Shown piece by piece: positions 1 through 6,294 of a DNA stretch of 32,977 bases. The translations under genes and the position numbers were made by a program. Below the pieces are notes generated by a model. The model was not told the DNA's origin. It did not search any database and saw nothing but the letters and a program-made list of their open reading frames with translations. Position 1 is the stretch's first letter; every line of letters starts with the position of its first letter. The stretch spans positions 1-32,977 of the forward strand of contig JAGBAW010000007.1 in assembly GCA_017938725.1 (NCBI GenBank), given 5' to 3'. Source of the stretch: Bacilli bacterium. GTDB taxonomy: Bacteria; Bacillota_I; Bacilli_A; RF39; UBA660.

Positions 1-102
1 GTATCAAAAGAAGTGGCACAATGTTTAAATTATTTATATCCAGATTATGATAAAAATATTAGTAATTATGTTATAAGACAAAAAGAAAAATATCAAAGAT
101 AA
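1..102 (+). CDS. 3' end of an unidentified gene (partial)
   Basis: Frame 1 is open from the first base to a TAA at 100-102 and gives 33 residues, beginning SKEVAQCLNYLYPDYD after one Val and ending in a basic KEKYQR tail. The start lies outside the window. The fragment is too short to assign to a family. Because the following 180 bases hold only broken reading frames, it may itself be part of a decaying gene. Confidence 0.4.
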   Translation, partial: VSKEVAQCLNYLYPDYDKNISNYVIRQKEKYQR

Positions 103-288
103 AACATTTCTAACATTTGAGGATAAAATAATTGGATATCAAAATTATAAAGAGGGCAACAAATTACAATTTATGCGAAAGATTGTAAAATTAACAAAAA
201 TCTATTCCATAAACACTTAAAACGTGGTATATTATTACTAACAACGGAAGATTATATGTACTCTTTCGTTATTGGAAAAGAGTTGTAG
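103..288 (+). pseudogene. Degenerate gene remnant, family unknown
   Basis: No intact gene is present, but two frames carry protein-like stretches that look like one broken gene. One reads EDKIIGYQNYKEGNK from about 120. Another, open from 151 to a TAG at 286-288, contains KHLKRGILLLTTEDYMYSF and ends in GKEL. Switching between them requires a frameshift near 150-180. I do not recognise the family. The stop codon of the second frame lies inside the first hairpin of the RNA motif at 281-338, as the deformylase stop does in the second copy. Low confidence that this was one gene. Confidence 0.3.
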
Positions 289-338
289 ATAACTACGACA
301 CTCGCTCCAAAAGGTAAAATCGTCGCACCAATGTGACG
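281..338 (+). other. Stop-codon-associated two-hairpin motif, copy A
   Basis: Hairpin 1 pairs GTTGTAG (282-288) with CTACGAC (293-299) around ATAA. Its 5' arm contains the TTG TAG end of an open frame. A linker with GCTCC and GTAAAATC follows. Hairpin 2 pairs CGTCGC (321-326) with GTGACG (333-338) around ACCAAT, with one G-U pair. The same order of elements recurs at 2339-2402 after the deformylase gene. Function unknown; a 3'-end RNA element or terminator-like module is an inference. Confidence 0.5.
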
Positions 339-347
339 TTAATGATT

Positions 348-373
348 AAATCAATCTGAAAAGATTGATTTTT
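348..373 (+). terminator. Rho-independent terminator
   Basis: A perfect 10-bp stem, AAATCAATCT (348-357) with AGATTGATTT (362-371), closed by a GAAA tetraloop and followed by more T residues. It would end any plus-strand transcript passing through the remnant and motif copy A. Confidence 0.8.
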
Positions 374-520
374 ATATTTTCAAGTAGTTATAATATTTCT
401 AGTTTCATAAGCAAGCAACGGATTTATACTCCCATACAAATTCTAATACAGGATATGTATAACTATAATAAATATATGTCCTTTTATATCATTTTTTCAT
501 CGTTTACTTTTATAAGAAAA

Positions 521-1435
521 TTATATATATTTATTTAACTTATTGTTATTTCTTAATTTCCTTATAGCTCTTCTTTTAGCGTTTGCTATATCGTTTTTGC
601 TCAATCCCAAATATTCTGAAATTTCATTATAGGTTAATCCTCGAAACCCATTTATATCATATGATAGTTGCATTACCGCACGTTCTATTTCGCTTAATTT
701 ATCAAGTGCATTTTTGTAATCATACATGAATTGTTTAGATGATATATCTTTTATATAATCTTCAATATACTGCACATTTCTTTTCATATATACAATAGTC
801 GCTGGAGATTCTGGTGTTTCCTTATCATCATATCCAAAATTTAATTCTTTTACTTTATTTCCATGTGCATCATATTCAAAGTATAACTCAGAGTATATAT
901 TATGGACATAAATATATACATCACGGTAGGATAAGTGTTCCCATTTTGCAATATTTTTAATAACATTTCTTTCTATACATTTATATACATATAGTTCAAA
1001 AACCGGATTTTCACAATGAATTGCATATTTTACACATTTTATAAGAGCCTCTAAACATACATAATATAATTTTTCTTGTGATATTTTTTCATTAAAAAAA
1101 TGATACCATTCTCTAGTTGCATTAAAAACCATATACATACAGCCCTCAATAATAATTTTTTGTGAATTACTACTTAAATGTTTTTTCTCTGGATAGCTAT
1201 ATTTTTTTCTTAATTCTTCTTCTTTTTTTAAAATTTCATTATCTCTAAAAATTATAGCTAATAATCTTTCTTCTGGTGTAATATTTATACTAGTATTTTT
1301 TCTATATTGGGCAAGTTCTTCATTATATTTACTCCAAGTAGCACCCTCATTACGAAATATTTCAATAATTTCTTCTTCATTTAGCGAAAACGAGTGATCT
1401 TTCCAATCGTTTTCAATCATATCCAAATCAAACAT
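521..1435 (-). CDS. Sigma-70-family RNA polymerase sigma factor-like protein
   Basis: The 304-residue protein has a C-terminal region-4 helix-turn-helix (about 247-298) that begins LSEIERAVMQLSYD and ends in NAKRRAIRKLR, the usual pattern for -35 recognition. Residues about 124-175 (EALIKCVKYAIH, CIERNVIKNIAKW) resemble region 2. The first 110 residues are acidic and helical with no assigned domain. The start has a strong ribosome site (GAGGTGG on the minus strand). It stands alone on the minus strand in a decaying accessory region, as sigma-like regulators of phages or conjugative elements often do, but its target genes cannot be told from the window. It is not the housekeeping factor. It could instead be a DNA-binding regulator that keeps only region 4. 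Confidence 0.65.
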   Translation of the reverse strand: MFDLDMIENDWKDHSFSLNEEEIIEIFRNEGATWSKYNEELAQYRKNTSINITPEERLLAIIFRDNEILKKEEELRKKYSYPEKKHLSSNSQKIIIEGCMYMVFNATREWYHFFNEKISQEKLYYVCLEALIKCVKYAIHCENPVFELYVYKCIERNVIKNIAKWEHLSYRDVYIYVHNIYSELYFEYDAHGNKVKELNFGYDDKETPESPATIVYMKRNVQYIEDYIKDISSKQFMYDYKNALDKLSEIERAVMQLSYDINGFRGLTYNEISEYLGLSKNDIANAKRRAIRKLRNNNKLNKYI

Positions 1436-1612
1436 GTATCCACCTCATTAATTGTCAATTATAATATCATAAGTTAATGAAAAATACAATTTGTTGGGAA
1501 TATAATTTATCAAATTTTTAACCAACTTTTGGCCCTGATTTTTCGCATACGTGTATAGTTAAGGCTCCATTGACGAATCTGTTCGAACTTTTCGAACATT
1601 GATATATAGAGA

Positions 1613-1637
1613 AGCAATCGAACGATTGGCTTTTTTT
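1613..1637 (+). terminator. Orphan rho-independent terminator
   Basis: Arms AGCAATCG and CGATTGGCT with one bulged base are followed by a T run at 1631-1637. The gene upstream is on the opposite strand, so any transcript ended here would be a short non-coding RNA or read-through from 1-370. Confidence 0.6.
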
Positions 1638-1729
1638 GTATCCGTAGATTATTTTGATACTTGTGTCAAAATATCTAGGGGGTTAAATATTTTGTCAAAA
1701 CAAAATATAAATGGTTCATAGCCACTTTA

Positions 1730-1738
1730 TGTTATAAT
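1730..1738 (+). promoter_or_regulatory. Extended -10 promoter for the deformylase gene
   Basis: TGTTATAAT matches TGnTATAAT exactly. No convincing -35 lies 17 bases upstream. Transcription would start around 1745, just before the ribosome site AAAAAAGGAG of def. Confidence 0.55.
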
Positions 1739-1761
1739 TTTGATAAAAAAGGAGACTATAA

Positions 1762-2346
1762 ATGAACAGAATAACAATTGAAAATGATGAACAGTATTTA
1801 AGACAGATTTCCACTGATATTGATTTTGAAAAAGATAATTACATGGATTATATTAAAGCCTTAAAAGAATATTGTCAAAATAATGCTGTTTATGCATTAG
1901 CACCTGCGCAAATTGGTATTCCAAAAAGAATGATTTATTTAAAAAATACAACTACTGATATGTCTAAAAATAGAGATGCCAATTACGATGAAGAAATGGT
2001 TCTTATTAATCCAGTCATTATAAGTCAAAGAGGGCATACTAGATTTCTTGAAAGGTGCGCTAGTTGTCTTGACTTTGTTGGCATCGTGGACAGACCATAT
2101 GCAGTTGAGATTGAATACTATACTATTGATGGTAAACTTCATCATGAAACTTTTGAAGGTTTTAAGGCAACAGTATTTAGTCATGAATATGATCACTTAA
2201 ATGGAATTTTACACATTGACTTAGCCCCTGATGTATGTGAAATGACACTAGAAGAAACAAAAACTTATAGAGATCAACATCCTTATGAAATATTATCAAA
2301 AGATAATGAATATAAACTGGAAAAAGAAAAAAGTGAAAAGTTGTAG
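1762..2346 (+). CDS. def: Peptide deformylase, divergent accessory type
   Basis: Removes the N-formyl group from the first methionine of new proteins in the cytoplasm, using a metal ion. All three family motifs are recognisable in the 194 residues: YALAPAQIG (Q50) for motif 1, ERCAS (C99, metal ligand) for motif 2, and HEYDHLNG (H141, E142, H145) for motif 3. The second residue of motif 2 is Arg where EGCLS has Gly, and motif 1 is ALAPAQ in place of GLAAPQ, so this is a divergent paralogue and perhaps not the cell's main enzyme. The ATG has an AAAAAAGGAG site. Its TAG stop lies within the first hairpin of a repeated RNA motif. The surrounding genes are mobile or broken, which suggests acquisition. 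Confidence 0.88.
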   Translation: MNRITIENDEQYLRQISTDIDFEKDNYMDYIKALKEYCQNNAVYALAPAQIGIPKRMIYLKNTTTDMSKNRDANYDEEMVLINPVIISQRGHTRFLERCASCLDFVGIVDRPYAVEIEYYTIDGKLHHETFEGFKATVFSHEYDHLNGILHIDLAPDVCEMTLEETKTYRDQHPYEILSKDNEYKLEKEKSEKL

Positions 2347-2402
2347 ATATCTACGTCATCTGCTCCATGTAAAATCAATGTACGCCGAAAGGTGTACTTT
2401 TT
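2339..2402 (+). other. Stop-codon-associated two-hairpin motif, copy B
   Basis: Matches copy A at 281-338. GTTGTAG (2340-2346) carries the def stop codon and pairs, with one T-T mismatch, with CTACGTC (2351-2357). Then come GCTCC and GTAAAATC, and a second hairpin GTACGCC (2380-2386), GAAA loop, GGTGTAC (2391-2397), followed by five T. The three outer pairs of hairpin 2 differ from copy A but remain paired. With its T tail, copy B should act as a terminator for def. Confidence 0.55.
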
Positions 2403-2412
2403 ATATTGTAAT

Positions 2413-2446
2413 AAATGTTTCTTTCTAGAAAGGAGACATTTTTTAT
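2413..2446 (+). terminator. Second terminator downstream of def
   Basis: An 11-bp stem with two G-U pairs runs from about 2414 to 2440 around a CTAGA-like loop, followed by a T-rich run. The 3' arm contains AAAGGAG, which mimics a ribosome site, but no start codon follows at the right distance. Confidence 0.6.
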
Positions 2447-2500
2447 ATTATTAAATTTAAAACCATTAAAACACTTAAACCAAGTGGGAAAGTATTAAAG

Positions 2501-2749
2501 ATGATTAATTCTACTAAGCCAATTAGTTTAAGTATTACAAACGGGGAAATTAAGGTTTTAGAACCTACTAATATTCAAACTATTATTCCTATAAAGTATA
2601 TAATTACTTATATTGATAGAAAAATAGAATTTAACGAATACCCTAACACTGAAATTAAAGATAATAATTTTTATAATTTAAATACTAATAAAAGTTTTAA
2701 TGAAAGTGAACTAATTAAAAATTTAAATACAACTACTTGCAAATTTTAA
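2501..2749 (+). CDS. Hypothetical protein, possibly a remnant
   Basis: An 82-residue frame starting MINSTKPISLSITNGE. I do not recognise it. The same frame is open upstream to about 2438 (encoding FKTIKTLKPSGKVLK just before the ATG) without any ATG, GTG or TTG near a ribosome site, so the gene may have lost its original start. The site upstream of the 2501 ATG (GTGGGAAAG) is weak. The sequence is Asn- and Ile-rich with no signal peptide or membrane segment. It lies between a terminator and another broken gene, in line with decay of a transferred segment. Confidence 0.35.
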   Translation: MINSTKPISLSITNGEIKVLEPTNIQTIIPIKYIITYIDRKIEFNEYPNTEIKDNNFYNLNTNKSFNESELIKNLNTTTCKF

Positions 2750-2826
2750 AAACTGATATTAAAATTGTAAATTTTACATCTTATTATTTTTGTTATAGAA
2801 TATAGACTCAATTGGAGGGGATTATA

Positions 2827-3199
2827 TTGAAAAAAAAGTTTATTCAATTTTTCAGATAAAGATTTTAAAAGAATTATTTGTGAACCTAAAAAAACAGTTG
2901 TAATAGGATTTAATGAAAATCAATTTGGGGAAGCAGTTGTAACAACTGCGGTACCAGTTCAAACACAACCAGATAAGGTTAGTTATATAAAGAAAAAGAC
3001 TTTATCATACGAAAAATATATGATAATAACAAAAGATTTATTAAATCAACACTTGTATGAATAAAAGATATTACCATTAAATTCATCAATTATTGAAATT
3101 GATGGAATAGATATTACAAGTAATATACCTTATCTTTTATCAATTGAATCAAATATAGAAAAATTAAATAATAACTTAATTAGTGTGGAGGAAAAATAA
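2827..3199 (+). pseudogene. Broken gene upstream of the Nudix gene (frameshift plus stop)
   Basis: A GGAGGGG ribosome site precedes a TTG at 2827, but that frame ends after ten codons. Removing one A from the run of eight A at 2830-2837 joins the start to a frame that reads SLFNFSDKDFKRIICEPKK and continues to 3061. It then meets TAA at 3062-3064 and stays open again, as ILPLNSSIIEIDGIDITSN, to a TAA at 3197-3199. So there is one frameshift in a homopolymer and one in-frame stop. The family is unknown. The last stop overlaps the Nudix ATG (TAATG) and the end carries the Nudix ribosome site, so the two were translationally coupled. Confidence 0.6.
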
Positions 3200-3714
3200 T
3201 GGAACTAATAGATATAGTGGATGAAAATGGCAATTTTACTGGACAAGTTATGGATAAAGAAGAAGCACATGATAAAAACTTATTACACAATGAAGTAGCA
3301 GTATTTATTATAAACGATAATAATCAGGTATTACTTCAAAAGCGAAGTTCTAATAAGAGATTTGATCCAAATAAATGGGCTCTATGTGCTGGTCATGTTG
3401 ATACTGGAGAAAGTTTAGAAAATGCTGCTTTAAGAGAATTAAATGAGGAAGTTGGCATCAGTATTTCAATAAATGATTTAAAACCTTTTGCAGAAAGAGA
3501 ATTTACAATAAGAGATTCAAATTATCATATTACTTACTTTTATTATATTAAATCTAATTTAAATGAGAATGAGTTTATAATTCAAAAAGAAGAACTATCA
3601 GAAGTTAAATGGTTTGATTTAGATCAAGTTATAGATATGATAAAATCAAAGGATGAAACCATAGTATTTAAAGAAGAAAGAATTCATTTATTTGAACAAT
3701 TAAAAAATTTATAA
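3199..3714 (+). CDS. Nudix hydrolase, IDI/YfcD-like
   Basis: Hydrolyses a nucleoside diphosphate linked to another group, or acts on an isoprenoid diphosphate; the substrate is not evident. The 171 residues contain a complete Nudix box at 65-87 (G65, E71, R79, E80, E83, E84, G86), matching GX5EX7REUXEEXGU. The N-terminal MELIDIVDENG and the QKRSSNKRFDPNKWALCAGHV lead-in are typical of the isopentenyl-diphosphate isomerase-like or YfcD branch. A GGAGG site lies eight bases before the ATG, within the end of the broken upstream gene. A terminator follows. Confidence 0.88.
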   Translation: MELIDIVDENGNFTGQVMDKEEAHDKNLLHNEVAVFIINDNNQVLLQKRSSNKRFDPNKWALCAGHVDTGESLENAALRELNEEVGISISINDLKPFAEREFTIRDSNYHITYFYYIKSNLNENEFIIQKEELSEVKWFDLDQVIDMIKSKDETIVFKEERIHLFEQLKNL

Positions 3715-3723
3715 TCTATATTT

Positions 3724-3745
3724 AAGAGCTTTGGCTCTTTTTTTG
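3724..3745 (+). terminator. Terminator of the Nudix gene
   Basis: AAGAGC (3724-3729), TTTG loop, GCTCTT (3734-3739), then a T run. Confidence 0.85.
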
Positions 3746-3845
3746 TTGTCTGAATTTAGAAAGGAAAATTCCTAACCATTGCCAAGTTTTTTTAAATTTC
3801 AGTTTTAATAAAAAAGAGCAGAGTCCCCTTTATCCCAAATTTTAT

Positions 3846-4271
3846 TTAATTATATAGTTCTTTTACTCGTGCATAATATATTCTAAAAAATTTATTTAAA
3901 CCCGCAATTTTTACTAATGTTTTGTTTTTACCTTCTGCTTGTTTCCTTATCATAAATAAGTATACTGCATTATCTACTTTTCGCATACAAGATTTGATAC
4001 TTTTAGTTATTTCATAACCAATTTTTCTTAAATATTTATTTCCTCTTTTACTTATGTGTCTATTTGTTAAATTAAAGCCACCTTACTGATATTGTGGTGC
4101 ATAAATACCGCAAAACGCTATTAGACAATTGATATTTTTGAATCTTCTTATATCACCAATTTCAGTTATTAATCTTGATCTTGTTTTTGGACCAACGTCT
4201 TTCATATTATTAACAATATCAAATTCTTTTAATTGCATTGCAAGTTCATCCATTTTTGATATAATTATTAT
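3846..4271 (-). pseudogene. IS110-family transposase fragment (C-terminal domain)
   Basis: On the minus strand a frame from about 4271 to a TAA at 3848-3846 encodes the Transposase_20 region of IS110-type transposases: VGPKTRSRLITEIGDIRRF, LIAFCGIYAPQYQ, and HISKRGNKYLRKIGYEI. A TAA at 4085-4083 interrupts it between PQYQ and GGFN. The N-terminal DEDD catalytic domain is missing, so the element cannot move by itself. IS110 elements usually lack terminal inverted repeats, and none was seen, so the ends are uncertain. It marks past mobile-element activity in the accessory region. Confidence 0.85.
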
Positions 4272-4303
4272 GTAATTAGATTAGAAATACTAAAGGAGGC
4301 AAT

Positions 4304-4792
4304 ATGGATTATATAATAGAACTAGCAAATATAGAAGATATAGATTCTATATTAGATTTATATTCAGATAGAATAAAATGGTTTAAAGACAATAATATAA
4401 AGCAATGGAATAGGTATCTTGAAAATCATCCAAAGGAAGAATTTATGGAAGCAATAGAAAACAAAAATTATTACATTGTTAAGCAAGGTAATGAATTAGT
4501 AGCAGGTTTTGAATTAACAACTAATAGTAAAGAATGGAATGATGATATTACTCTTGCATATTACATATATAAGGTAGTCACAAAAGTTGGACATAAAAAT
4601 ATAGGAAAGATTCTTATTAATAAGTGCAAAGAAATAGCAAAAAGAGATGGGAAAAAATATTTAAGATTAGAATGTTTGAAATCAAACAAAAAATTGAATG
4701 ACATATATGAAGGGCATAATTTTAAGCTAATACGTTATGGTGAAAATGAACGTTATAGTTTTTCTTTAATGGAGTTGAAGATAGATGAGTAA
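4304..4792 (+). CDS. GNAT-family N-acetyltransferase
   Basis: Transfers an acetyl group from acetyl-CoA to an amine; the acceptor is unknown. The 162-residue protein has the family layout: an N-terminal strand and helix (IIELANIEDIDSILDLY), a central beta region, and an acetyl-CoA-binding stretch VGHKNIGKILINKCKEIA, a variant of the Q/RxxGxG/A motif. A C-terminal YEGHNFKLIRYGENERYSF follows, resembling the usual Y-x-x-x-GF segment. The ribosome site AAAGGAGG is strong. It overlaps the next gene by eight bases, so the two are co-translated and may act in one modification or detoxification step (inference). Confidence 0.75.
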   Translation: MDYIIELANIEDIDSILDLYSDRIKWFKDNNIKQWNRYLENHPKEEFMEAIENKNYYIVKQGNELVAGFELTTNSKEWNDDITLAYYIYKVVTKVGHKNIGKILINKCKEIAKRDGKKYLRLECLKSNKKLNDIYEGHNFKLIRYGENERYSFSLMELKIDE

Positions 4793-5468
4793 AGTGATAA
4801 TTGGAATAGTTGGAAAACATATAAAAGATGATAGAATAAGGACAGACACTTTAATTAGAGATGAATTAAAACAGGCTGTGTTTGATAATGGTGCTATTGC
4901 TATTGGTATACTATCTGCAAATAATGAGATATTATATACTACTGATACTTGGCAAAGCATGGAAGAAAAAATAGAAAAAGAAAATGTTATAGAGCAAATA
5001 AAATTATGTGATGGAATTATCTTACAGGGCGGTTCCACAAATGAGGCATTTGAAAATTGGATTGCAAGATATTGCTACGATAATAACATACCTTGTTTAG
5101 GTATATGTGCAGGTCAAAATAGTATTGTTAGAGGATTAGGGGGGACAACGTATAAAATACCTAACCCAGAAAAACATAATCAACCTAACAAAAATTATGT
5201 TCATACCATACATATTGATAGGACTTCAAGATTCTACGATATAGTTAAAGAAGAAGAAATTATGGTAAATTCTAGGCATAAAAGAAGTATTGACGAATGT
5301 CAACTATTAGATAAAGTTGGCTTCTGCGAAGATGGATATGCAGATATTGTAGAATCCAAAGATAAAACATTTTATATTGGAGTAAGATTCCACCCAGAAA
5401 GCTTATATAAAATAGATGAAAATATGAATAATATATTTAAAAGTTTTCTAGAAGCTTGTAAAAAGTAA
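4785..5468 (+). CDS. Class I glutamine amidotransferase-like (peptidase C26) protein
   Basis: Resembles gamma-glutamyl-GABA hydrolases (PuuD type), which cleave gamma-glutamyl bonds with a Cys-His-Glu triad. C108 lies in the nucleophile elbow LGICAGQNS, and H203 and E205 lie in RFHPES. DGIILQGGS (76-84) forms the oxyanion-side loop, and VNSRHKRSI matches the family's VNSxHHQ region with Arg for one His. Its 227 residues are near the usual length. It overlaps the upstream acetyltransferase by eight bases. The substrate is not shown by the sequence; a gamma-glutamyl peptide or modified amino acid is possible. Confidence 0.82.
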   Translation: MSKVIIGIVGKHIKDDRIRTDTLIRDELKQAVFDNGAIAIGILSANNEILYTTDTWQSMEEKIEKENVIEQIKLCDGIILQGGSTNEAFENWIARYCYDNNIPCLGICAGQNSIVRGLGGTTYKIPNPEKHNQPNKNYVHTIHIDRTSRFYDIVKEEEIMVNSRHKRSIDECQLLDKVGFCEDGYADIVESKDKTFYIGVRFHPESLYKIDENMNNIFKSFLEACKK

Positions 5469-5901
5469 GATGTAATATGGAAGCAAAAAACAATACAATA
5501 AGAAGTATAGGAGGTTTTAAAAAAGAAATATACTAATAGAAAATTTAAATTTGCAAATAGATAATTTAGTAAATAAAATTAAAAAAGATATAAAAATTAA
5601 AAAATGAAGTTATGATATAAAATTGTATATTTATGTATTAATAATTTCTAGGAATTTAGACATTGTCCTTGAATTAAGGAATAACAAATTAAGTGATTAC
5701 AATTTTGTATATTCAAATAAATAACCAATGGTACTATATGATTTCTCTATACTTTATCAGTTTTATTAATGAGGATAGGTTTTATAAACTAAATCCTAAT
5801 TTGCCTAAATTATTATATTATTTAAGGTTTTCATAATAAAAAAACACTTATCAAATAAGCAAATTAGTATATAATATTATATATGATATGAGGAGTAGAA
5901 C
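5469..5901 (+). other. Intergenic region without a confident gene
   Basis: AT-rich with only short frames. A GGAGG near 5511 precedes a frame reading RNILIENLNLQIDNLVNKI without a start codon, ending near 5607. Around 5737-5836 a second short frame contains INEDRFYKLNPNLPKLLYY and lacks a ribosome site. Both look like decayed gene ends. The last 35 bases carry a TATAAT (5870-5875) and the ribosome site of the next gene. Confidence 0.4.
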
Positions 5902-6090
5902 ATGAAAAACCATGAGATTAAAGAATTACTTGAACGAAAAAGGTATATACTTTCTATAAAGGATTACTTGAATATAACTAAAGATATGGATAAAATTAAT
6001 TATTTATCATATATACATGAAGGCAATTACTTTAAAATTGTTATAAAAGATATAGGGGAGTACAACTTTAAACTTAAAGAGGAACAATAG
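5902..6090 (+). CDS. Small hypothetical protein
   Basis: Encodes 62 residues, MKNHEIKELLERKRYIL at the N-terminus and a charged C-terminus ending LKEEQ. A good ribosome site (GAGGAG) and a TATAAT box at 5870-5875 precede it, and a terminator follows, so it looks like a free-standing gene. It has no signal peptide, membrane segment or known motif. The composition suggests a small cytoplasmic alpha/beta protein. Function unknown. Confidence 0.55.
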   Translation: MKNHEIKELLERKRYILSIKDYLNITKDMDKINYLSYIHEGNYFKIVIKDIGEYNFKLKEEQ

Positions 6091-6128
6091 TAATACCATG
6101 GCTAGTAAATAAACCTATGTTGATAAAG

Positions 6129-6164
6129 AATCTTTTCATGAAAATAGAAGTGGGAAGATTTTTT
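6129..6164 (+). terminator. Terminator after the small hypothetical gene
   Basis: AATCTTTTC (6129-6137) pairs with GGGAAGATT (6152-6160), two G-U pairs, and a run of T follows. Confidence 0.6.
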
Positions 6165-6234
6165 AATATTAAAGTAAAAATTTTATTACTAGATAATGGA
6201 ATTTGTATTTATTAATGTAATTAATTAAGAAATT

Positions 6235-6243
6235 TGATATAAT
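6235..6243 (+). promoter_or_regulatory. Extended -10 promoter for the lysozyme gene
   Basis: TGATATAAT matches TGnTATAAT; no clear -35 is present. It lies about 50 bases before the ATG. Confidence 0.5.
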
Positions 6244-6294
6244 AAAAATAAGTCGTAATACTATGTATATTTGAATATAAAGGAGATGTTAATA

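Larger units (their letters stand above)
1436..1761 (+). other. Intergenic region rich in inverted repeats
   Basis: No gene is visible in these 326 bases, but there are four dyads. GTTCGAA (1581-1587) and TTCGAAC (1591-1597) pair perfectly around CTT. AGCAATCG (1613-1620) and CGATTGGCT (1623-1631) form a terminator-like hairpin ending in seven T. TATTTTGAT (1650-1658) pairs with GTCAAAATA (1665-1673). ATATTTTG (1687-1694) pairs with CAAAATAT (1701-1708). The last two lie upstream of the def -10 box and could be operator sites. The T-tailed hairpin has no plus-strand gene upstream of it. Confidence 0.6.

Noticed and set aside
2429-2440. AAAGGAG as a ribosome site for an ATT-started gene running into the 2501 frame
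   Set aside because: It is in the 3' arm of an 11-bp, T-tailed hairpin, and no ATG, GTG or TTG lies at the right distance.
1-5900. A CRISPR array or toxin-antitoxin pair in the accessory region
   Set aside because: No spaced repeats and no recognisable toxin fold were seen; the two-copy motif is separated by 2 kb and sits at gene ends.
6271-6294. TTG at 6271 as the lysozyme start
   Set aside because: The AAAGGAG site lies after it and fits the ATG at 6295.
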